From Leptasterias polaris (taxonomy: Eukaryota; Echinodermata; Asteroidea; Forcipulatida; Asteriidae), in NCBI GenBank assembly GCA_037783415.1, contig JAZGTN010000068.1, positions 3,472,001-3,536,000 of the forward strand: a stretch of 64,000 nucleotides of DNA, in the 5' to 3' direction. The position numbers were made by a program, and so were the translations under genes. The notes beneath the pieces were generated by a model. It was given only the letters and a program-made list of their open reading frames with translations, was not told where the DNA came from and searched no databases. Of the stretch, positions 56,076-64,000 are shown one piece after another. Numbering within the stretch: the first letter of the stretch is position 1; each line of letters opens with the position of its first letter.

Positions 56076-57023
56076 AAAATTTACCCATTCAGTTTCTGTC
56101 ACAGGAAAATCTAAGTGCTGGAATTTAATATGAATATTCATTCTTTAAATCTGACCTTGCACACATTTGTTTAAGTTCTTTTCAACAAGGTGTAAATATT
56201 CATGAGATTATGCCAGGACCCAGTTGGCCATGGTGGTCTTTATTCATAGTTTTCACCTCTGGAAAACCCCAACAATGGAGCAGTGAGCCTCAAGCTTATA
56301 CCTCTCCAGTTAACATGGTTAATTTACATATGTGAGGTAATTTTACCATGAAAACATGGTCAGGGTGTCGACTGATAATGGGTACAAAGAATTGTGTCTG
56401 AGGTATACGAGAGAGTGTGAAGAGTGAAGGTTTGGAGGGAGTTTTAGTAATGTCCGCAGGGGTACCAGTGAAGAGTGCATGCCAAATATTCGGTTGCTCT
56501 GCTGCTAAACAATTGTACAGAGATAGGTACAAGCTGTTCCTAAACCTATTGAATAAGGGAACCCTTTTCTGCAAGTCAGCTTATATTTTTGCAGCCAAAT
56601 TATTGTGTATCCAGATGAGCGCTGATGGTTTCATTTATAAACCCATTCTGTTTGGACTTTGGCAAGGGAGGCAGGTTAGATGGCCCAATTATCAACAATG
56701 GCCTTTACTGAAGTGTAAGGGATAAGGGCAAGTGGGCGAACCCAAGTATTTTAAATGGTGATTAGCTGGGATTCATCAAACAACCACACCTGGCTGGAGT
56801 GGAAGTGAGACTGTGGGGTGAGATTTTGTTTAAGGCGAGGGGGAACACACGCCCAATGTTATGGAAGCCAGATCAGCTTGATTGGCAAGTTACGGGTAAA
56901 TAGCACAGGATTGAACTGTGAACAATATTGACATAATTTCCCTTGGGCAAGTGTTTGTATAATCTTCAAGTTATATGTGCACCTATTGAGTTGTAATCGT
57001 CAGTGGAGAAGAGTGCATCACAG

Positions 57024-57055
57024 CATGGAGGTAGGAATAGATTCCTACCTCCATG
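57024..57055. repeat. near-perfect 32-bp palindrome
   Basis: CATGGAGGTAGGAAT is followed by two bases and then its exact reverse complement. The arms are 15 bp with no mismatch. It lies in an intron, in otherwise unique DNA. Confidence 0.9.
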
Positions 57056-57511
57056 ATCACAGCTTGTGTGAAAAAAACACAAAGAGAATAGTTAATTGTA
57101 CAATTTATCATAGATAAACGATGTATGTTTACATTGAAGTATAGTGGCAGGTGATAGCCTTTCCCAGATTTATAATAATTAGTGGTCAAACACATTTATT
57201 GAATGCAATTATACTGCTACTGTAATTCTTTGTTATTCTGCCTATGATTATAAAGCCTTAGTAAGGTCAAGAATAGCAATTGTTTCTGCTCGAGCTTGAG
57301 GAAGACGTTAATTAGTTAACATACACGTGTACATATAGAATAAGTGGTATTTTTCTTTTTTACTGAATAAATTAGTACTGAATGAAAGAAGTCGTGAATC
57401 ACGTAACATTTATTGTAGCTTGGATACGGTGAGGGAATTGGTTAAACTTTTGTTCTGACAGTTTCCCTTGTGGTTTATAACTTGATATTTGAAATAAACA
57501 AGTTGCATCCC

Positions 57512-57760
57512 CTTAAGGTGATCCCCTAGCTGCTGCTTCCCAGGTTGTATGGTAAACTTGGGTGTGATCCCTGGCTACACGGCAAATAACGATTGTATGG
57601 CTTCTGACTGGCACAACAATGATATTGACAAAATAGGAAGACTGCCAGCATAGGGCTAGATAGCTCAGATGGTAGAGTGCCAGCATGTTAAATCAGAGGT
57701 CATTGGTTCAAATCCCACTCTTGTCTAATTTTATTTGTTCAACCCCAAACTATTTAAACA
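57512..57760 (+). mobile_element. longest copy of the tRNA-derived SINE family
   Basis: It has a 5' leader (TGATCCCCTAGCTGCTGCTT, CTTCTGACTGGCAC, GATATTGACAAAATAGG), a tRNA-like head (GGGCTAGATAGCTCAGATGG, B box GGTTCAAATCCC) and the TTTGTTCAACCCCAAACTAT tail. The leader is shared with 44478-44647 and partly with 26748-26835, so the repeating unit is longer than the tRNA-like part. Confidence 0.85.
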
Positions 57761-57808
57761 AAATTAATACCAAGAGTTGGTCATGAAAAAGGTCAAATTC
57801 ATACTTAC

Positions 57809-57935
57809 CACATCAAGTGTTTGATCTATAGGTCTAAGCCTTGTAATAAGTGGATTTGCTAGAAACCTTCCCCCAAGATCTACTGGCCAACCATCTAGCA
57901 CTTTACCAGTGTCTCCATGTAGGACCCACACATGG
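57809..57935 (-). CDS. DEX1-like gene, exon b
   Basis: 127 bp: one base completing a glycine codon, then 42 codons, ending in phase 0. Acceptor GTTTGTGTTACTACAG, donor GATGTG|GTAAGT. It reads HVWVLHGDTGKVLDGWPVDL, then GGRFLANPLITRL and IDQTLDV. The V-x-x-L-x-G-x-T-G-K-x-x-x-G-W-P pattern is typical of propeller blades in FG-GAP proteins. It joins exon a as TNDG-HVWVL and exon c as LDV-IVSDY without a stop. A SINE lies in the next intron, ending about 50 bp from this exon. Confidence 0.88.
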
Positions 57936-58525
57936 CTGTAGTAACACAAACAAACAAAGAAATCACAGAAAATAACTATATTGAAAAGCAAGAGCTTTCC
58001 AAGTCTTTCATAGGGTGTTGTGGAAGTGACAAATGTCAGAGAAAAAGGAATATCTTATTATTTTCTTAATTTTACAATTCAAAGGGCTGAAGTTGAGTCA
58101 AAGGAAAACATCAAGTTACTTTATGAACACAATGGGTTACTCAACATGTGCATTTGCATAATTTATGGTCTCTAGAAGAGAACATGGTGTTAGCATGTGT
58201 CCAACACAAGTATTAGAATATTAATGAGTTGTGTCACATGACATATGAACATTAATTATTTATTATGAATACTGTTCGTGAGCATGGAAACACATGTGGC
58301 CAGCACATGCCATTTTATGCACCAAAAGGCCAAAATAGTCTGTGAAGAGGACCTGGGCAACACCCTCGCCTAAGCTAATATCCTCCAGATGCAACAACTT
58401 GTCACTTTCAAGTACATGTACGTGTGTGAAAAACTAGTTCTTGCAACATATGATGTAAAACAATCATTTGCAAATGCACCAAATGACCAGAGGTGTCTTT
58501 TGGATATGTCTTTTGGCAGATACCA

Positions 58526-58660
58526 TGGAGTGTTATGGCTGAGTAGTCTAGTATACCAGACTCATGTTCTGGTATTGTCAAGGTGTGGGTTGGAGTCATG
58601 CTTCTGGCACTTGTGTACTTGAGCAAGACACTTAATCATAATTGCACTGTTGTTGAAATG
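58526..58660 (+). mobile_element. decayed tRNA-Leu-type SINE
   Basis: Diverged copy of the 12.3-kb SINE: TATGGCTGAGTAGTCTAGTA for the A-box region, GGGTTGGAGTCATGC for the B box, then CACTTGTGTACTTGAGCAAG and ACACTTAATCATAATTG. The body beyond is lost. It is in the intron between DEX1-like exons a and b. Confidence 0.75.
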
Positions 58661-58781
58661 GAACATAAAGATGTCTTCTTCACGTAAAGAACAATGAACA
58701 CTTTGTGGCTAATTGCCGGGCATAATAATAGAGAATGGGGAGGAAGGATTTTTAAGACGTTTACTTGTATCCAACACTTAC

Positions 58782-58978
58782 CCATCATTGGTTGCTATGA
58801 CGATATCAAGGACACCATCTTGATTAATATCAGCCAATCTAGAACCAGCTGATGAGGAGCCAGAGATCTGACTATCCCATAACTCCTTACCTGTTGTGTC
58901 AAGACACATTACATTAGAGCTAATGTCTAAGACAATCATTTTAAGGCGTCCATCACTGAGGAGGTCTTCAACTGTGAC
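58782..58978 (-). CDS. DEX1-like gene, exon a (FG-GAP with calcium-loop motif)
   Basis: 197 bp: 65 codons plus two bases; acceptor ATTCACTTAG, donor GATGG|GTAAGTG. It reads VTVEDLLSDGRLKMIVLDIS, CLDTTGKELWDS and ADINQDGVLDIVIATNDG. The D-I-N-Q-D-G-V-L-D stretch is the calcium-binding DxNxDGxxD loop of FG-GAP (integrin-alpha-type) repeats. The product is expected to be a secretory-pathway or membrane glycoprotein; in plants DEX1 is needed for pollen-wall patterning, and the animal role is not known to me. Upstream exons lie to the right, beyond the 64-bp satellite and the window. Confidence 0.88.
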
Positions 58979-60107
58979 CTAAGTGAATAAAGAATGTCAA
59001 AAGATCCACGTCATTGATTTTGGGGAAAATAATTTCGCTTCTATCCTCTAGTTTTCCAAACCAACCTGTCAAATTCATCAAAATCATTCATCACGTTTTA
59101 GGTGAAAACAAAAACTGGCAATGTTTTTAACTATGTAGATACATTCACCACATCACTCGATTCACTCTCTTCAAATGTCAGATTTTTAATTCAAAACTAA
59201 TTTGAGATCAAAACTTATTGTTTTACTAAATTCATTTCTCAAAAACTAGAGCATTTCAGTCATTTTCAGCATTTCAATAGTTCAAATAAAATTTTCCAAC
59301 ATGACCATCTACATGTAGATACATGTACTATGTAAGTTACGTGTAAATAATTGAAGATTTATGGTATAAATCTTACTGACTTTTAATTGCCAACAACCCT
59401 TGAACAAATGGCATCATATAGGTCAATACTTTTGTGCATTAAAAAAAGAACAAACCAAACTATCACAAATAATGAGCAAAAAGGTAGAATCGAACTTAAA
59501 GACCAAACTGACCACAGGACCTAAGCTAGTCTCAATGATGACCTGTAAGGACAATTGTGTTGTAGCTGCGAGCTAGCTTAATTTTGCTTTAGCGCCATCT
59601 TGTGGTATAATTGGGGGTCTCAATTGGGGGTTTGGCTATTGCTCAATTCCAGGGATATATGTTGTCAAGAAACTAGCGAGGTAAAAGAAAGTTCGAGTGC
59701 CTTTCCTACTCTTGTTTAAGTTTGGGATCCACAAGTGTCGGTAAGAACATTAATATATTTGAGTGATAAATCATTTCTGGTAATTTCATTCAGTAAATCC
59801 TGTGGGGGGTTTCAGTATAAAATTGTGGCTTTCGGGGAAAGTTTGGGTTATTTAAGTTGCATGGTTTCAAGGTTATGGCATTAATCTAATGTTCATGTAT
59901 TGCATTTGTTATTGTTTATAGTGAACCAGTTACAGCAGTTGACAGTATAGAATAGAGTAAAGTGTATGCAGTAATGTTTGCAGTAGAGAACCATTGAGTA
60001 ATTCAGCACTGATTAGTGCAGTTTAACTGATACCTGTGTAAGCAGAAGTTGGCTTCTACTGAGATTCTACTGTGTGGATAAATATTGGTCACTGAAGAAC
60101 TGTGTTC
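58979..60107. other. upstream intron or 5' region of the DEX1-like gene
   Basis: Unique AT-rich sequence. At 59514-59576 there is a single diverged copy of the 64-bp satellite unit (CCTAAGCTAGTCTCAATGAT, GTAAGGACAATTGTGTTGT). No further exon was recognised. Confidence 0.5.
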
Positions 60108-63100
60108 CGGCGTGGTTATTTAACTCTATGTGGTTGAACACTACAGTGTTGTGAGGTGAACTCTTCCCATGGACTAAGCTAGTCCCCATGATGAGCTGTA
60201 AGGACACTGGTGTTGTGAAGTAAACTCTTCCCATGGACTAAGCTAGTCCCCATGATGAGCTGTAAGGACACTGGTGTTGTGAAGTAAACTCTTCGTATGG
60301 ACTAAGCTAGTCCCCATGATGAGCTGTAAGGACACTGGTGTTGTGAAGTAAACTCTTCCCATGGACTAAGCTAGTCCCCATGATGAGCTGTAAGGACACT
60401 GGTGTTGTGAAGTAAACTCTTCGTATGGACTAAGCTAGTCCCCATGATGAGCTGTAAGGACACTGGTGTTGTGAAGTAAACTCTTCCCATGGACTAAGCT
60501 AGTCCCCATGATGAGCTGTAAGGACACTGGTGTTGTGAAGTAAACTCTTCCCATGGACTAAGCTAGTCCCCATGATGAGCTGTAAGGACACTGGTGTTGT
60601 GAAGTAAACTCTTCGTATGGACTAAGCTAGTCCCCATGATGAGCTGTAAGGACACTGGTGTTGTGAAGTAAACTCTTCCCATGGACTAAGCTAGTCCCCA
60701 TGATGAGCTGTAAGGACACTGGTGTTGTGAAGTAAACTCTTCCCATGGACTAAGCTAGTCCCCATGATGAGCTGTAAGGACACTGGTGTTGTGGGGTAAA
60801 CTCTTCCTATGGACTAAGCTAGTCCCCATGATGAGCTGTAAGGACACTGGTGTTGTGAAGTAAACTCTTCCCATGGACTAAGCTAGTCCCCATGATGAGC
60901 TGTATGGACACTGGTGTTGTGAAGTAAACTCTTCCCATGGACTAAGCTAGTCCCCATGATGAGCTGTAAGGACACTGGTGTTGTGAAGTAAACTCTTCCT
61001 ATGGACTAAGCTAGTCCCCATGATGAGCTGTAAGGACACTGGTGTTGTGAGGTAAACTCTTCCTATGGACTAAGCTAGTCCCCATGATGAGCTGTAAGGA
61101 CACTGGTGTTGTGAAGTAAACTCTTCCTATGGACTAAGCTAGTCCCCATGATGAGCTGTAAGGACACTGGTGTTGTGAGGTAAACTCTTCCTATGGACTA
61201 AGCTAGTCCCCATGATGAGCTGTAAGGACACTGGTGTTGTGAAGTAAACTCTTCGTATGGACTAAGCTAGTCCCCATGATGAGCTGTAAGGACACTGGTG
61301 TTGTGAAGTAAACTCTTCCCATGGACTAAGCTAGTCCCCATGATGAGCTGTAAGGACACTGGTGTTGTGAAGTAAATTCTTCCTATGGAACAAGCTAGTC
61401 CCCATGATGAGCTGTAAGGACACTGGTGTTGTGAGGTAAACTCTTCCTATGGACTAAGCTAGTCCCCATGATGAGCTGTAAGGACACTGGTGTTGTGAAG
61501 TAAACTCTTCCCATGGACTAAGCTAGTCCCCATGATGAGCTGTATGGACACTGGTGTTGTGAGGTAAACTCTTCCTATGGACTAAGCTAGTCCCCATGAT
61601 GAGCTGTAAGGACACTGGTGTTGTGAGGTAAACTCTTCCTATGGACTAAGCTAGTCCCCATGATGAGCTGTATGGACACTGGTGTTGTGAAGTAAACTCT
61701 TCCTATGGACTAAGCTAGTCCCCATGATGAGCTGTATAAAGGACACTGGTGTTGTGAAGTAAACTCTTCCTATGGACTAAGCTAGTCCCCATGATGAGCT
61801 GTAAGGACACTGGTGTTGTGAAGTAAACTCTTCCTATGGACTAAGCTAGTCCCCATGATGAGCTGTAAGGACACTTGTGTTGTGAAGTAAACTCTTCCCA
61901 TGGACTAAGCTAGTCCCCATGATGAGATGTAAGGACACTGGTGTTGTGAAGTAAACTCTTCCTATGGACTAAGCTAGTCCCCATGATGAGCTATAAGGAC
62001 ACTGGTGTTGTGAAGTAAACTCTTCCTATGGACTAAGCTAGTCCCCATGATGAGCTGTAAGGACACTGGTGTTGTGAAGTAAACTCTTCCTATGGACTAA
62101 GCTAGTCCCCATGATGAGCTGTAAGGACACTGGTGTTGTGAAGTAAACTCTTCCTATGGACTAAGCTAGTCCCCATGATGAGCTGTAAGGACACTGGTGT
62201 TGTGAAGTAAACTCTTCCTATGGACTAAGCTAGTCCCCATGATGAGCTGTAAGGACACTTGTGTTGTGAAGTAAACTCTTCCCATGGACTAAGCTAGTCC
62301 CCATGATGAGCTGTAAGGACACTGGTGTTGTGAGCTAAACTCTTCCTATGGACTAAGCTAGTCCCCATGATGAGCTGTATGGACACTGGTGTTGTGAAGT
62401 AAACTCTTCCCATGGACTAAGCTAGTCCCCATGATGAGATGTAAGGACACTGGTGTTGTGAAGTAAACTCTTCCTATGGACTAAGCTAGTCCCCATGATG
62501 AGCTATAAGGACACTGGTGTTGTGAAGTAAACTCTTCCTATGGACTAAGCTAGTCCCCATGATGAGCTGTAAGGACACTGGTGTTGTGAAGTAAACTCTT
62601 CCTATGGACTAAGCTAGTCCCCATGATGAGCTGTAAGGACACTGGTGTTGTGAAGTAAACTCTTCCTATGGACTAAGCTAGTCCCCATGATGAGCTGTAA
62701 GGACACTGGTGTTGTGAAGTAAACTCTTCCTATGGACTAAGCTAGTCCCCATGATGAGCTGTAAGGACACTTGTGTTGTGAAGTAAACTCTTCCCATGGA
62801 CTAAGCTAGTCCCCATGATGAGCTGTAAGGACACTGGTGTTGTGAGCTAAATTCTTCCCATGGACTAAGCTAGTCCCCATGATGAGCTGTATGGACACTG
62901 GTGTTGTGAAGTAAACTCTTCCCATGGACTAAGCTAGTCCCCATGATGAGCTGTAAGGACACTGGTGTTGTGAGGTAAACTCTTCCTATGGACTAAGCTA
63001 GTCCCCATGATGAGCTGTATAAAGGACACTGGTGTTGTGAAGTAAACTCTTCCTATGGACTAAGCTAGTCCCCATGATGAGCTGTATAAAGGACACTGGT

Positions 63101-64000
63101 GTTGTGAAGTAAACTCTTCCTATGGACTAAGCTAGTCCCCATGATGAGCTGTAAGGACACTGGTGTTGTGAAGTAAACTCTTCCTATGGACTAAGCTAGC
63201 CCCCATGATGAGCTGTAAGGACACTTGTGTTGTGAAGTAAACTCTTCCTATGGACTAAGCTAGTCCCCATGATGAGCTGTAAGGACACTTGTGTTGTGAA
63301 GTAAACTCTTCCCATGGACTAAGCTAGTCCCCATGATGAGCTGTATGGACACTGGTGTTGTGAAGTAAACTCTTCCTATGGACTAAGCTAGTCCCCATGA
63401 TGAGCTGTAAGGACACTGGTGTTGTGAAGTAAACTCTTCCTATGGACTAAGCTAGTCCCCATGATGAGCTGTAAGGACACTGGTGTTGTGAAATAAACTC
63501 TTCCTATGGACTAAGCTAGTCCCCATGATGAGCTGTAAGGACACTGGTGTTGTGAGGTAAACTCTTCCTATGGACTAAGCTAGTCCCCATGATGAGCTGT
63601 AAGGACACTGGTGTTGTGAGCTAAACTCTTCCCATGGAACAAACTAGTCCCCATGATGAGCTGTAAGGACACTGGTGTTGTGAGGTGAACTCTTCCTATG
63701 GAATAAGCTACTCCCCATGATGAGCTGTAAGGACACTGGTGTTGTGGGGTAAACTCTTCCTATGGACTAAGCTAGTCCCCATGATGAGCTGTAAGGACAC
63801 TGGTGTTGTGAAGTAAACTCTTCCCATGGACTAAGCTAGTCCCCATGATGAGCTGTATGGACACTGGTGTTGTGAAGTAAACTCTTCCCATGGACTAAGC
63901 TAGTCCCCATGATGAGCTGTAAGGACACTGGTGTTGTGAAGTAAACTCTTCCTATGGACTAAGCTAGTCCCCATGATGAGCTGTAAGGACACTGGTGTTG
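60108..64000. repeat. 64-bp satellite, about 60 copies, continuing past the window
   Basis: The unit has TATGGACTAAGCTAGTCCCC, ATGATGAGCTGTAAGGACAC and TGGTGTTGTGAAGTAAACTC. It contains the inverted repeat GGACTA-AGC-TAGTCC. Typical variants are CCCATGG, CCTATGG or CGTATGG; GAAG or GAGG; TGTAAGG or TGTATGG; and an inserted TAAA. Rare variants (GAGATGTAAGG, AGCTATAAGG) recur exactly 512 bp apart at 61921/62433 and 61988/62500, showing an eight-unit higher-order block. The array reaches the window end. Confidence 0.96.

Larger units (their letters stand above)
55298..57808. other. intron between DEX1-like exons b and c
   Basis: The 2,511-bp intron contains an inverted SINE (55943-56075), a 32-bp palindrome (57024-57055) and a forward SINE (57512-57760). 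A 92-codon minus-strand frame at 56296-56574 is open but has no recognised domain, and the flanking exons already join in phase without it. Confidence 0.6.

Noticed and set aside
56296..56574. Extra minus-strand exon of the DEX1-like gene
   Set aside because: Exons b and c already join in frame with matching domain order, and this frame has no recognised motif or good splice sites.

Overview
This is eukaryotic nuclear DNA, most likely from an invertebrate deuterostome such as an echinoderm. The host inference rests on spliced exons with GT..AG borders, tRNA-derived SINEs, CR1/L2-like LINE tails ending in (ATT)n, TTAA-flanked elements one of which carries a THAP-type motif, a Gypsy remnant, and very abundant tandem repeats. 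Nothing looks prokaryotic: there are no operons, ribosome binding sites or CRISPR arrays. The species is not proven by the sequence.

The clearest host gene is on the minus strand at the right. Five exons (58978-58782, 57935-57809, 55297-55004, 48011-47886, 45901-45744) join in one continuous reading frame of about 300 residues. They encode an FG-GAP/beta-propeller protein that I match to the DEX1-like (defective in exine formation 1) family. Its 5' end lies beyond the window and its last exon was not found. Its introns hold a 5.7-kb satellite of about 58-bp units, a deleted Gypsy element and several SINEs. A second satellite (64-bp units, at least 3.9 kb) lies upstream and runs off the right edge.

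A weaker minus-strand gene of unknown function is suggested by exons at 24652, 15526-15457, 12844-12808 and 12127-11983, whose splice phases chain correctly. Plus-strand coding candidates are a two-exon, 92-residue gene (41668-42734), a terminal exon with a poly(A) signal (38079-38224) and a short terminal exon (29292-29381).

Layout: 1-10 kb is mostly unique AT-rich DNA with two TTAA-type MITEs. 10.07-11.48 kb is a 75-bp array. 12-15.8 kb holds SINEs, a LINE end and a broken 83-bp repeat. 16.6-20.9 kb holds a THAP-bearing TTAA element, two tandem Helitron-like copies and two LINE ends. 20.9-23.6 kb is a 30-bp minisatellite split by a hAT-like element with a perfect 8-bp duplication. 26.9-28.8 kb is a 21-bp minisatellite and a decayed retroelement with a hammerhead-like motif. 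32.6-36.9 kb is a 124-bp higher-order satellite split by a LINE. 37-39.2 kb has MITEs, a terminal exon and a 38-bp array. 39.85-41.3 kb is a 54-bp array, and 43.2-44.4 kb a 43-bp array. 44.5-45.7 kb is a SINE split by a 966-bp element with 13-bp inverted repeats and 6-bp duplications. The rest is the DEX1-like gene and its satellites.

Roughly a third of the window is tandem repeat. Most long open frames are by-products of repeat units without stops, not genes.
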